DNA of 64,000 nucleotides from Alistipes finegoldii DSM 17242 (GCF_000265365.1 NC_018011.1:2108001-2172000); one strand, 5' to 3'. Counted from the first letter of the stretch, positions 1 to 8,733 are shown. Numbers and translations are program-made. The notes: a model not told the origin generated them from the letters alone.

Positions 1-1
1 C

Positions 2-637
2 TACGTTTCTCAGTGTATGACTTTTTCAGCCAAAGATACAAAGAGGCCCTATAAAGCACGGATCAAAGGGTTGTTGGTGAGTGAGGTAAATGGTGAGGAA
101 AGGATCTCCTTTGATTTTCTGTTTGCCCAGCGGAAATTGGTCATTCCGAATCGTATGCAGATCAAGAACGGTCAGGATGCGATCAATATATCCGACGAGC
201 AGATTGAAAAGTTGAAGGCCGGAGCCTTCCTTGATGAGCTTTTAGTTTCAGAGAAGGGGGCAAAGTTTTTCGCCGAGGTCGATACCGAACTTAACCGTCT
301 TGCTATTGCTGAAGCGACGTATGTTCGTGCCCCGAAGACGCTGCACGGTTCAATTCTTACCCCGGAACAGAGCAATGCCATTATGAGCGGAAAGTCTATG
401 GAGTACGAACGTGAAAACCCCAACGATAAATCGCAGGTATTCGTTCTCAAAGCCCGTTACAGCCCGATTTATTATACGATCAGGTCGGAGTCGGTTCTCG
501 ATAAGGATGGGAAGCCTCTTGTTCGGAGTGTATCCGTATCTGTGGAACCGAGTCAAACACTCCAGTCGGTAGAAGAGACGGTTAAGATGTCTGCTCAAAA
601 AACGAAAAAACGGGTTAGTCAACAAAGACATATGTGA
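2..637 (+). CDS. DUF3945-like ICE protein, 5' end probably outside window
   Basis: The frame is open from base 2, and the first ATG (17) falls in apparent mid-domain sequence, so the gene probably starts before the window. The C-terminal half contains a segment beginning LTPEQSNAIMSGK that recalls the DUF3945 repeats of Bacteroidales mobile-element proteins. That match is by eye and tentative. The last 20 residues are lysine/arginine rich. DUF3945 proteins usually sit near topoisomerase or DNA-processing genes of conjugative elements and have no established biochemical role. The next gene starts about 20 bp downstream, which suggests co-transcription. Confidence 0.55.
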   Translation, partial: YVSQCMTFSAKDTKRPYKARIKGLLVSEVNGEERISFDFLFAQRKLVIPNRMQIKNGQDAINISDEQIEKLKAGAFLDELLVSEKGAKFFAEVDTELNRLAIAEATYVRAPKTLHGSILTPEQSNAIMSGKSMEYERENPNDKSQVFVLKARYSPIYYTIRSESVLDKDGKPLVRSVSVSVEPSQTLQSVEETVKMSAQKTKKRVSQQRHM

Positions 638-658
638 TATTGAATAATCTTGGTTATT

Positions 659-1090
659 ATGGATGTATATATCAGTGGGAAAATCAGCGGAAAAACCCAG
701 CAAGAAGCAGAGGCTGATTTTGGGAAATATGCAGAAATCATCCAGGCCGCCGGCCATACTCCCGTGAACCCGATGAAGAACGGCCTGCCTTTCGATGCTC
801 CCTGGGAAGATCATATGGAACGCGACCTTGAAATGTTACGCGCGAGTGATGCTATCTGTTTATTGCCGGATTGGGTCGAGAGCTACGGAGCGAAGATCGA
901 GTTGCACCAGGCACTCGAGATCAGGATGCCGGTTCTCAATGACTCGAATCTTCGTCTGTACCTCGAACAAGCCAATCATCAGGGAGTTCAACAGGAAGAT
1001 TCCCGTAGTAAGATTCTGCGCAATATAGAGAGGAGCTACCAAATGCAACAAAGGACGATAAAAGATCCATCACAGAAACATAACCTTTAA
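659..1090 (+). CDS. DUF4406 (nucleoside deoxyribosyltransferase-like) protein
   Basis: The N-terminus MDVYISGKISG, followed by a segment with NPMKNG, DLEMLRASDAICLLPDW and a glycine-less SYGAKIELHQAL helix, matches the DUF4406 fold. That fold resembles nucleoside 2-deoxyribosyltransferases. Such genes are common on phages and Bacteroidales conjugative elements, and the substrate is unknown. A TTG at 650 could add three residues, but the ATG at 659 gives the conserved family start. The last 45 residues are polar and probably element-specific. It lies between two ICE genes on the same strand with short gaps. Confidence 0.75.
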   Translation: MDVYISGKISGKTQQEAEADFGKYAEIIQAAGHTPVNPMKNGLPFDAPWEDHMERDLEMLRASDAICLLPDWVESYGAKIELHQALEIRMPVLNDSNLRLYLEQANHQGVQQEDSRSKILRNIERSYQMQQRTIKDPSQKHNL

Positions 1091-1100
1091 ATGAGCAATT

Positions 1101-1964
1101 ATGAAAATTGTCCTTGGAGAAGCGAAAGAAGAGTATGATACCGATGTGCAGATGGCCGTTACACGTCAGTTAATTCTTCGTGTTAATACAGAAATAAAAC
1201 CGGAGGCTGCCTATGTGGTTTCGGAAATAACCTATTCCCGACGTACGGGCTATTCGTATACGCTGATAAATACTCAAACAAAAGAGAGGCGTACGACAAA
1301 TTTAATTCGACCTCTTAGTAAACGGTTTGGTGTGGGATTTTATAAAGATGATGTGCGTATGATGTTAATGCCGGAACCCGAGTTCAAAAGATTATGTGAA
1401 GGGGCGCAAAACATAGTCAAGAAAGAGGAAGTGAAAAAGGATAAAACACGGTATCAGCTCTCAAATGATTATCAAGGCTTCAGATACGATACCAAGCTCA
1501 CAACTAAAGAAATTGCAATTAAGATCCGTGCATATTGCAAAACCCAGTATCCGGATTATAAATTTTCTGTACGTGTGGATCGTTCTGAAATAAATGTCAA
1601 GATTCTTTCAGGCCCCCAAGAGATCCGGGCAGGAAAGGGACTTGCTAAGGGAAACTGGCAAACAATCGGGATTACGGACTTTTATAGGGACTGGTTATCT
1701 GATGGAGCTTATAAAATGTTATACGATATAACGCAGTATGCTAAGTCATACAATCGCTCTAATACTGATATTCAAAATGATTACTTTGACGAAAATTTTT
1801 ATTTTCGATTGGATATTGGTGCTTGGGATCGGCCATATACTGTAACGCCTGAAATAAAGCCGCAGACCGGGATAACAAAGTCTGGTACTTTACAGAAAAT
1901 TGAGTCTCGGATCGTATCTCAGCAGGAAGCGAATCATCGATCAGGCCCGGAAAAAACCATTTAA
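1101..1964 (+). CDS. LPD29-domain-like large polyvalent-type protein
   Basis: Residues 135-165 (TTKEIAIKIRAYCKTQYPDY then KFSVRVDRSEINVKI) resemble the LPD29 domain found in polyvalent proteins of phages and conjugative elements. Those proteins are thought to be carried into recipients or to modify host processes. The N-terminal 130 residues are not recognised. The C-terminal tail is hydrophilic. No catalytic motif is visible. It is preceded by DUF4406 and followed closely by a small ORF, as expected for a cargo operon. Confidence 0.6.
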   Translation: MKIVLGEAKEEYDTDVQMAVTRQLILRVNTEIKPEAAYVVSEITYSRRTGYSYTLINTQTKERRTTNLIRPLSKRFGVGFYKDDVRMMLMPEPEFKRLCEGAQNIVKKEEVKKDKTRYQLSNDYQGFRYDTKLTTKEIAIKIRAYCKTQYPDYKFSVRVDRSEINVKILSGPQEIRAGKGLAKGNWQTIGITDFYRDWLSDGAYKMLYDITQYAKSYNRSNTDIQNDYFDENFYFRLDIGAWDRPYTVTPEIKPQTGITKSGTLQKIESRIVSQQEANHRSGPEKTI

Positions 1965-1974
1965 ATATACAATT

Positions 1975-2091
1975 ATGTATGCACACTTTGAGGGCACATC
2001 GCAGGAACTTGCCGACCTGCAAAACGATGTGAGTGCTGCGAAAACTGCACTTGAATTACGAACTATATTAAAAAATGCGGAAAAAGAGTAA
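1975..2091 (+). CDS. Small hypothetical protein (38 aa)
   Basis: An ATG at 1975 opens a 38-residue acidic/helical peptide ending in KNAEKE. The start lies 10 bp after the upstream stop, so it may be translationally coupled. It ends a few bases before the IS110-like insertion, so the natural gene or its partner downstream may have been altered by that insertion. There is no recognisable domain. Confidence 0.4.
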   Translation: MYAHFEGTSQELADLQNDVSAAKTALELRTILKNAEKE

Positions 2092-2113
2092 TAATATCGG
2101 AGAATGGTTCCTA

Positions 2114-3082
2114 CTAAGGTCTGTTGGAGACGAATCCGTCGATATACTCTTTATCGTGCGCGACAACAGCAAAAGCCTGCCTGATGAGCTTGTTTGCGAC
2201 AGCGATCATAGCGAGTTTTCCCGATTTTCCGTTTTGCCTGAGCCTCGTATAGGTCTCTTTGCATTGGGCATTGAACCTACTGGCAGGCCAAGCGGCGATA
2301 TAGAGAAGTCCTCTAGTGTATGCGTCTCCGTTTCGGTTGATATGCCCTTTGATGTTTACCGAAGTTCCGGACTGTTCGTAAGTGGGACAAATTCCGAGAT
2401 ACCGGGACACCTGCTTGGCATTTTGGAAGTAGGTAAAGCCTCCAGTAGTGATGATGAGCGCCGTGGCAAGCGTTATGCCTATCCCTTTGATGGTCGTCAG
2501 CAGCGCGAGTTGTCGGCTGAACTCCACTTCGACAAGATCCGTGAGTTCCGCCTGGAGCCTGTCACGCTTCTTTTCAAGGAACTTGATAGTTTCGTCTACG
2601 GTATGAGTTGCACCTTTGTCCGGGACAGGCAGACATGCAAGAGAGCCACGAAGGTTCGACATGGCGGTAATCTGCTTAGTAAGTTGGCGAATGACGGTTC
2701 TTTTCTGTCGGAGCCGCAGGATGGCCTCTCCCTGTACCTTGAAAGGACGCGGGTTCATCTTCTCTCCGTACAAGGTAATGAGTCGTGCATCGCTCTTATC
2801 GGTCTTGACCGTAGAGAGCAAGGCTTTGGCGAAGTTCTTTACCTTCAGCGGATTCTCCATGCTGACAGTAATTCCGGCGACATTGAGCATATACAGCAGC
2901 AAGGCGCTGTAATTCCCTGTCGCCTCCATAACACAGTGGATACTGCCGTCTTTGGGGAGAGTCCCGATAAACTGTCTGATACCAGCGGTCGTGTTGTTAA
3001 AAGTACGGATCTCCCCGCCTTTGTCGGAGGAGTAAGCTACCACGAATGTAGCCTTGCTCACGTCGATTCCAATGTACCTCAT
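2114..3082 (-). CDS. IS110-family transposase
   Basis: This 322-residue protein starts MRYIGIDVSKATFVVAY, the RuvC-like DEDD-type N-terminal domain of IS110 transposases, with later acidic residues in VMEATGNY and KTDKSDARLI. The C-terminal half has the Transposase_20 signature: TIKGIGITLATALI, then FQNAKQVSRYLGICP with EQSG. A catalytic serine region is expected in this half. Length is typical (about 310-350 aa) and the frame is intact, so it may be active. The enzyme catalyses bridge-RNA-guided recombination of the element with its target. Confidence 0.93.
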   Translation of the reverse strand: MRYIGIDVSKATFVVAYSSDKGGEIRTFNNTTAGIRQFIGTLPKDGSIHCVMEATGNYSALLLYMLNVAGITVSMENPLKVKNFAKALLSTVKTDKSDARLITLYGEKMNPRPFKVQGEAILRLRQKRTVIRQLTKQITAMSNLRGSLACLPVPDKGATHTVDETIKFLEKKRDRLQAELTDLVEVEFSRQLALLTTIKGIGITLATALIITTGGFTYFQNAKQVSRYLGICPTYEQSGTSVNIKGHINRNGDAYTRGLLYIAAWPASRFNAQCKETYTRLRQNGKSGKLAMIAVANKLIRQAFAVVAHDKEYIDGFVSNRP

Positions 3083-3183
3083 GGCCGTTCATTTTTTGGT
3101 TTTAACGACATCGCTTACATCTTGGTCCTTCATTGCGAATACGGGCTCAGACACCTTACGAACTATCCGGATTCTGATGTAAA

Positions 3184-3250
3184 GAGTATGGGGTCAGAAC
3201 ATAATTCCCGGTTTAGAAAACCAATGAGAGATCGGACTTATTCCATACTC
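3184..3250 (-). ncRNA. Candidate IS110 bridge RNA segment
   Basis: Inside the non-coding flank upstream of the IS110 transposase, GAGTATGG (3184-3191) can pair with CCATACTC (3243-3250), closing a stem-loop of about 51 nt. Location and structure fit the target-/donor-binding-loop RNA of IS110 elements. The loops cannot be matched to the target without knowing the true element ends. Assignment is inference. Confidence 0.35.
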
Positions 3251-3279
3251 TGATGTCTTAACTATTCAAATTTAATTAA

Positions 3280-3600
3280 CTAATTACAAATATACAACAT
3301 AGAGAATTCAATATCCAGTACGCAAATGTTGCCGCTCACCGGAATCCGACCTTCTCAATGTATGAATACCTGATGGAAAAGTATGAGGCTCTCAATAAGC
3401 AGCAAATTGCCGAGGGGATAGAGCCTTTGAAGCTATCTGCTCTTGAGGCCCGTTGTCAAGAATTGAAATCGGGATCTTTATCTACATCGGAATCATTGGC
3501 ATTCATTGAGCGATGTTTAAAGACGTCGGAAGTCGGACGTCAGTCCAATCAGAATAAGAATAACTCAATTCCAGCAAAGGGGAGAACCTGCATCGATTGA
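3280..3600 (+). pseudogene. Gene remnant after IS110; ORF from ATG 3358 (80 aa)
   Basis: The frame is open from 3280 and reads protein-like before the first ATG at 3358, including NIQYANVAAHRNPTFS. This suggests the 3' end of a gene whose start was lost at the IS110 junction. The ATG at 3358 could still give an 80-residue, lysine/glutamate-rich product. No domain is recognised. It could also be an intact small gene with a non-standard start. Confidence 0.4.
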
Positions 3601-3623
3601 GTTGCTGTCTGAACTTGGGAAAA

Positions 3624-3637
3624 TGTTATAAATAACA
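3624..3637. promoter_or_regulatory. Palindromic operator-like site TGTTATAAATAACA
   Basis: TGTTAT-AA-ATAACA is a perfect 6+6 inverted repeat ending 9 bp before the ATG of the first WG-repeat gene. The same word recurs at 7855, 8738, 17213 and 18615, and with one mismatch at 5461. See the XRE gene at 37253, the proposed reader. Confidence 0.55.
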
Positions 3638-3646
3638 CGGAAAGCT

Positions 3647-5422
3647 ATGGCAACAATAAACTTCAGGATCGAAGCCCCTATTACAAAATATGAGACTCGA
3701 TTATCAGTCGTTGAAAACCGGTTGGTATCGCTTATCAAGGATTTCATTCGGGATGCTGGACAGATTCAAGGCTTGTCGGTCGGCATGAGTCATGTCGAAT
3801 TTGCAAATGGAGCGTATTTTACCAATGTGTCGATTAAGAACGAGTGGTATGAATCTGCGCGGGGATTGAAAAAATTGGCACGGAAATATGATCCGAATTA
3901 TGATAAGCGTGCGCATCAGGCATTTCCTGCTATGTATGCCACCGACTTATCTTCGTTGGGTGAAGAAATTGTGCGGCACTTCCAAAAAAGCTGTGACCAG
4001 TTGATCGTTGAGCAGTATGCGTATGCACCCATTATCAAGAATGAAATAGGATCGCTGCACACAAAGTTAGAAAAGGATGTGTCGATACGGAATATCAATG
4101 AAGGCAGCTCTTTATTTTTTGTCTGTCGGGAAATAGACGGGAAGGAGAAAGTCGGGATTGTAGATAGATACGGACGAACCCGTATCCCACTGAAATATGA
4201 CGATCTGAAGGAAATAATAAACGGTTATTACTTAGCTAAAGTTGCTGGGAAATTTGGCGTTGTTACGCTTTCAAACAAAGTTATTGTACCTCTGAAATGT
4301 TTTAAGCTGCATGTATATCCACTTCAATTTTCCGGGAAATTATTGCATAATAACTACCTGCTTGTGGCAGGGAAAGAGACGAGTGATGGAATTCGTTACG
4401 GAGCAGTCAACCTCAAAGAAGAGGTGAAAATACCGTTTGAGTTTGAAAGTTTAGAAGTGCAGTATAACAGGGATCGACGCTTTGTCAGATATGGATTCAT
4501 GGTTGCGCAGAAAGATGGCAAGTATGGGATGATAGATAAGGAAGGAAGTGTTATAATTCCTTTCGAGTATGACCATCTTGGCCAAAAAGGATATTCCAGA
4601 CAATATTATGAGTTTGGAGACGGATATTTGGGGGCGGTCAAGGATAATAAATTTGGGGTTGTCGATGTAAACAATAACGTCGTAATCCCATTCGATCGTT
4701 CAAAAGACACTCTTCTCGACATGGTTTATCCTGATGTCTATTTTCTACGTCGTCCGACGGATAAAACTCCTGAGCAGCGAATCGCTGATTTAGCTGAACT
4801 TGAGAAAGGACTTATTAAACAGGATTGGGAATGCTATAAGAAGGGTTGCTTGTCTGGGAGCTATATGCGGGAACAATTGGATAAACTGAGAATACTATAT
4901 TGCAATATTGACGATCGGGATGCCGGCAAAGCAAATGAACTATGGGATAAATACTCCCGAAATGGATTATTCCGTATTCCAGACTTATTTGAAGATAGTA
5001 ATGGCAATCTATGGCGAACACGGGGCTATATGACGGAGATTGCTCACTTGGAAAAACCAAGTGCCGATAATGCGGTTGGAGTTTTCCTGTCTCCCCGCAA
5101 GCGTATGCAGCGGATAGAAAAGGAACTTCGGGATATAGAGAATCAAGAAATAATGGGGGTGCACTACGGGGAGTTTCCTCCGGAACGGGTCGATGCTGAG
5201 ATAAGTGCAAAATTGCTCGAGAACGACAGAAGAATTGAAGAGCTGCACGATTCTTACAGGGAGATCAGAGCAAATTATCGCAAGTACAGAGCGCGTGGCT
5301 CTGAGCAGCAAGACCGAGGCGGCCTATCGAAGACTTTGCAAGTTGTCGAAGGGCAAATCCATGTCAAACGTAGCAAAGCCGAACATGTCCATAATGATAA
5401 CGCGAACATATTGGCAAAGTGA
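3647..5422 (+). CDS. WG-repeat protein A (591 aa)
   Basis: The first 110 residues form a domain shared with the next gene (MATINFR..., then VSIKNEWYESA). It is followed from about residue 150 to 360 by WG (PF14903-type) repeats such as KVGIVDRYGRTRIPLKYDD, KYGMIDKEGSVIIPFEYDH and KFGVVDVNNNVVIPFD. The C-terminal 200 residues are charged and probably coiled coil. There is no signal peptide, so it is likely cytoplasmic. WG repeats form beta-structured scaffolds and no enzyme activity is implied. It is a tandem paralogue of the gene at 5484, with the same operator-like word before each start. Confidence 0.8.
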   Translation: MATINFRIEAPITKYETRLSVVENRLVSLIKDFIRDAGQIQGLSVGMSHVEFANGAYFTNVSIKNEWYESARGLKKLARKYDPNYDKRAHQAFPAMYATDLSSLGEEIVRHFQKSCDQLIVEQYAYAPIIKNEIGSLHTKLEKDVSIRNINEGSSLFFVCREIDGKEKVGIVDRYGRTRIPLKYDDLKEIINGYYLAKVAGKFGVVTLSNKVIVPLKCFKLHVYPLQFSGKLLHNNYLLVAGKETSDGIRYGAVNLKEEVKIPFEFESLEVQYNRDRRFVRYGFMVAQKDGKYGMIDKEGSVIIPFEYDHLGQKGYSRQYYEFGDGYLGAVKDNKFGVVDVNNNVVIPFDRSKDTLLDMVYPDVYFLRRPTDKTPEQRIADLAELEKGLIKQDWECYKKGCLSGSYMREQLDKLRILYCNIDDRDAGKANELWDKYSRNGLFRIPDLFEDSNGNLWRTRGYMTEIAHLEKPSADNAVGVFLSPRKRMQRIEKELRDIENQEIMGVHYGEFPPERVDAEISAKLLENDRRIEELHDSYREIRANYRKYRARGSEQQDRGGLSKTLQVVEGQIHVKRSKAEHVHNDNANILAK

Positions 5423-5460
5423 CGACGGAGACTGACCAGTGCAGACCTGAAAATTAAAAA

Positions 5461-5474
5461 TATTATAAATAACA
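5461..5474. promoter_or_regulatory. Operator-like site TATTATAAATAACA (one mismatch)
   Basis: It differs by one base from the 14-bp palindrome at 3624 and sits at the same distance (9 bp) before the ATG of the second WG-repeat gene. The sequence between site and ATG is also nearly identical, so shared ancestry of the two genes explains part of the match. Confidence 0.4.
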
Positions 5475-5483
5475 CGAATAGCT

Positions 5484-7337
5484 ATGGCAACCGTAAACTT
5501 TATGCTAACCTCTCCTATCGCCGTGGACGGTGATATGAATGTGACCGAAACAAAAATGGTCATGAGAGTTAACGAACTCTTTCAGGAGCTTCGGCAGATA
5601 TCCGGAGTCCAAGTGGCCATGAGCGACATCGGATATGCCGATGGGACGGATTATTGTGCCACCGTATCGGTAAAAAATCAATGGTATGCGTCGGCTGTGC
5701 AACTTCGGAGAGTTGCAGAACAATTCGATTCCCAATATCGGGGGCGAGAGTATGCCGATGTGGGGCATATGAAATATTATACCGATTTGGCCCACTTGGA
5801 GCAAGTGAAAATATCAGGGTTTTGTAAAGATTTCAATGAGTTGGTATATATGACTACTGAAGGTCGTGATCGAGTTGAAAATGCGCTCGGTGTTGAGTTC
5901 GTGCGATTGCCGGTAGGGACACATATAGATTACTATAATCAACATAATTCCCTGTTCCGAATACGAGTTCAGCAATTTAACGGAGAGCTGAAGGCTGGGT
6001 ACATAGACAAATATGGCATGCCGGTAGTGAAAGCGGTCTATGATGAGATTACTGCACCGGACTATAAAGGGATATGTTGTGCGAGCTTTCTGGGGAAAAA
6101 GGGTCTTGTCGCAACCGGAGACCGGCAACTTATACCGTTTGTGTATAACGAAATAAAAGGGGCGAACCTTGACTTGTTGAGAAACCCGCAGAGCCTCGAT
6201 AAAGAGGTAGAAAAGAGTATTTCGATATTTTCAGAAAATGGACACATTCTTGCGGAAAAAGCGACTGATGCCGGGCAGCGCTGGGGGGTTATTGACCGAG
6301 ATAACAAAGTTGTTATTCCCTTTGAGTTTGAAGCCTTGACCGAGGTTTATGCCGATGATACACGCTATGCCAAATATGGACTTCTCATTGCCGAAAGAGA
6401 CGGGAAGTTCGGTATGGTCGATAAAGATGGAAGCGTGGCTGTCCCGTTTGAATATGATTATCTCGGATTACATGATCGTGATAATCCTCAATTGGGGCGA
6501 GTCGATGATGGCTACCTGTTTGCCTACAAAGATGGAAAAGTCGGAATTATTGATGTAAACCATAGAATTGCTGTTCCTTTCCGATATTCTCCCGAAGAAA
6601 TATATCAGTTCGAGTATCCTCAAATTAGATTTTCAGTCCGTCCTGTGAGTAAAAATGAGATCGAATGCCAGGCTGATCTGTCTCGATTGGAAGAATTATG
6701 CAAGCGCCAGAATTGGACATATGAATGGTCTGCGGTTATTCAGGTGCGGCAAGATGGTGCGGACAGTATGAATAAGCTTGTTCAGCATTTTAAGAAAATC
6801 TCTGAATCGAGTTTGCCGGAAGCGATAGCTATTTGGGAAAAACATGCTCTTGGTAGGTTTCCAGTCCCGTCTATTGAATTGTCCGAGGAAGAACAGAAGG
6901 TATTTCGATTGGACACACCCCGGGAGAGTGATATATACCTTCGGCCCGAAGAAAGAACAGGAGTATACATTCCCCCACAGGAACGGGTCGACTCGCTTAT
7001 CGAGAAGATTCGGGATGCGGAGGCGGTACGTTCCGAGATATCACATTATTCATATCATGATATGTGTGTCGCTGCTTTAGAGGGAGGTTTTTTTGAACCG
7101 GACGGAGGAGAGTATAATCGAAATAAGGAGCGTCAACTGGCCGAGATTGGACGTGAAATAGATGCCTTGTATGAACAGTTGGATCGTGCGGAAGCAAATG
7201 TCCGGAAGTTTGCTCCTCCCCTTGAGAGGCGGAAAGACATATTGGCTCCGACGACCACTCTGTATAATATTGAGCAGGGGATAAAAGAGAAAATGTCAAA
7301 ACCCCGATCATCCCCAACCTGCGAACAGAAGATGTAA
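5484..7337 (+). CDS. WG-repeat protein B (617 aa)
   Basis: Paralogue of the upstream gene: the N-terminal domain begins MATVNFMLTSPI and contains VSVKNQWYASAVQLRR, parallel to VSIKNEWYESARGLKK in the first copy. WG repeats run from about residue 170 to 370 (KAGYIDKYGMPVVKAVYDE, RWGVIDRDNKVVIPFEFE, KFGMVDKDGSVAVPFEYDY, KVGIIDVNHRIAVPF). The C-terminal third is charged and helical. No signal peptide or membrane segment is seen. Function is unknown. Retention of two diverged copies on the ICE suggests a pair or an adaptive duplication. Confidence 0.8.
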   Translation: MATVNFMLTSPIAVDGDMNVTETKMVMRVNELFQELRQISGVQVAMSDIGYADGTDYCATVSVKNQWYASAVQLRRVAEQFDSQYRGREYADVGHMKYYTDLAHLEQVKISGFCKDFNELVYMTTEGRDRVENALGVEFVRLPVGTHIDYYNQHNSLFRIRVQQFNGELKAGYIDKYGMPVVKAVYDEITAPDYKGICCASFLGKKGLVATGDRQLIPFVYNEIKGANLDLLRNPQSLDKEVEKSISIFSENGHILAEKATDAGQRWGVIDRDNKVVIPFEFEALTEVYADDTRYAKYGLLIAERDGKFGMVDKDGSVAVPFEYDYLGLHDRDNPQLGRVDDGYLFAYKDGKVGIIDVNHRIAVPFRYSPEEIYQFEYPQIRFSVRPVSKNEIECQADLSRLEELCKRQNWTYEWSAVIQVRQDGADSMNKLVQHFKKISESSLPEAIAIWEKHALGRFPVPSIELSEEEQKVFRLDTPRESDIYLRPEERTGVYIPPQERVDSLIEKIRDAEAVRSEISHYSYHDMCVAALEGGFFEPDGGEYNRNKERQLAEIGREIDALYEQLDRAEANVRKFAPPLERRKDILAPTTTLYNIEQGIKEKMSKPRSSPTCEQKM

Positions 7338-7367
7338 AAGTGTAGTCTTTAAAATACTCCTGATCCC

Positions 7368-7528
7368 ATGAAAGTTTTAATCTCGATTAACCAAAAAGGG
7401 TCGTGTTGGAAAATTTTTGCCATCCAATCGTGGGAAGGTTCACATGGGGAGACGATTACTTGAACGATCATAGCTGTGAGCATTTTATACGAGAGATTGA
7501 GCAACATATTCATAATTTTTTTGATTGA
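7368..7528 (+). pseudogene. ParA N-terminal fragment fused to another gene remnant
   Basis: From ATG 7368 the translation reads MKVLISINQKG, identical to the start of the intact ParA at 35136. It then shifts frame inside the Walker A motif: GVGK is recovered one base out of frame as GRVGK. From about 7403 another frame runs to a stop at 7528 with protein-like sequence (FTWGDDYLNDHSCEHFI). The stretch therefore looks like debris of recombination between a parA gene and another ICE gene. Confidence 0.6.
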
Positions 7529-7543
7529 AAAATTTAATAAACC

Positions 7544-8695
7544 ATGATTGATTATAAAGAAGCGAAGAAATACCTTCTTCCAACATTATTGGATTATGGC
7601 TTCAAGGAGCGTAAAGACAAATCGTGTAAATCATGTCTTGTCTTTTCGGACGGCTCGGAAACACTTCTGGTATATCGCAACCAGGGGGGAGTCTACGATC
7701 ATTATGTCAATAAAAGTACGTCGGACGATTATGGGGACGCCGTTCACTTCATTATGAAGCGGGTACTCAATAAAACGACCAACCTGTCCGCAGAAGATTT
7801 TTGCAAAGTGGAGGCTGAGCTGTCACGGATTGCCGGGCTTGGTGTAATTAAAGATGTTATAAATAACACATCTACGATACAGGAAAAGCAACCGTTCGAT
7901 ATTTCAAAGTATACGGTAGAGCGCCTTGATCTCGCGGCTGTTCCCGGGGCATGCCGGCGGTTTTTCGAGCAGCGCCACATTGATCCCGGGCAACTGGCTC
8001 CGTTCAAGTCCGTGATAGGTATCCTTGTTAGCGACCGCGGGTTTAAGCAACCGTTGTTCTATTGGCAAAATATGGACGGGAATATAGTCGGGGCGCAGTA
8101 TAAATATATCAAGGACAATGTGTGTCAGAAAAGGTTCCTGAAAAATACCGATCGCAGTAATTCTCTTTGGATGACTCCTATCGAGGGTAGCAAGGCGCTG
8201 TTCGTTACGGAAGATCCGCTCGATGCAATCGCGCATAGCCAACTTTTCCCTGGCGCCCGGTATGCTTACTTCTGTACCGGAGGAACATCGACCAAAGCCC
8301 AGCGGGAGATGATTCATAGCTTTTCTCAAAAATTTAAATTACCTATCATCCTCGGAAACGATAATGATTTAGCCGGACAGTTGGAAAACTTTAAACTTGC
8401 ACTTCATACGGCCAATATTGAGTATGCCATCAATAGTAAAACGCAGCGAGTTCTTCTTACCGTCAATGGCGCAGAGAGGGAATGGGGGAAGGATGAAATA
8501 GTTGCTGCCCTACAAGCAGTAATGAAGCAGAGGCCGAATATAATCCTGTCAATACCATGGGCAAAAGATTGGAATGACGATCTACGGAGCAGCAAGAAGT
8601 CTATCTCCCTGCGGATTGCTGAAAATATGGCTCGAGTGCAGATCGAGACAACCAAATCAGAACAGCGGGGAGTGATTGCCGGGAAATTGCCCTAA
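7544..8695 (+). CDS. Toprim-domain mobile-element protein (primase-like)
   Basis: This 383-aa protein has an N-terminal region resembling CHC2/DUF3991-type primase folds (LLVYRNQGGVYDHY, then DDYGDAVHFIM). A Toprim-like core follows: ALFVTEDPLDAIAHSQL near residue 218, YFCTGGTS, and IILGNDNDLAGQ near 270, giving the Glu and Asp-x-Asp metal ligands. Related proteins on Bacteroidales ICEs are annotated as Toprim or TraP-like primases acting on transferred single strands. The canonical zinc finger is not evident. An exact operator-like palindrome lies inside the gene (7855-7868). Confidence 0.75.
   Translation: MIDYKEAKKYLLPTLLDYGFKERKDKSCKSCLVFSDGSETLLVYRNQGGVYDHYVNKSTSDDYGDAVHFIMKRVLNKTTNLSAEDFCKVEAELSRIAGLGVIKDVINNTSTIQEKQPFDISKYTVERLDLAAVPGACRRFFEQRHIDPGQLAPFKSVIGILVSDRGFKQPLFYWQNMDGNIVGAQYKYIKDNVCQKRFLKNTDRSNSLWMTPIEGSKALFVTEDPLDAIAHSQLFPGARYAYFCTGGTSTKAQREMIHSFSQKFKLPIILGNDNDLAGQLENFKLALHTANIEYAINSKTQRVLLTVNGAEREWGKDEIVAALQAVMKQRPNIILSIPWAKDWNDDLRSSKKSISLRIAENMARVQIETTKSEQRGVIAGKLP
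7855..7868. promoter_or_regulatory. Intragenic copy of TGTTATAAATAACA
   Basis: An exact 14-bp palindrome lies within the Toprim gene coding sequence (Val-Ile-Asn-Asn). It may be an accessory operator, a roadblock or chance. Confidence 0.35.
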
Positions 8696-8733
8696 TACTT
8701 CTGCTATACTGCTGGAGTTTCGGAACTGGACTA

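Larger units (their letters stand above)
2095..3255 (-). mobile_element. IS110-family insertion sequence
   Basis: A complete IS110-type transposase on the minus strand is flanked by about 20 bp and 170 bp of non-coding sequence. IS110 elements usually lack terminal inverted repeats and target duplications, so the ends given here are estimates from where ICE coding sequence stops (2091) and resumes (an open frame from 3280). The 170-bp segment upstream of the transposase is where IS110 bridge RNAs are encoded. Confidence 0.7.

Noticed and set aside
2075..3253. Long plus-strand reading frame opposite the IS110 transposase
   Set aside because: It is the antisense of an intact transposase, with low-complexity composition and no domain.
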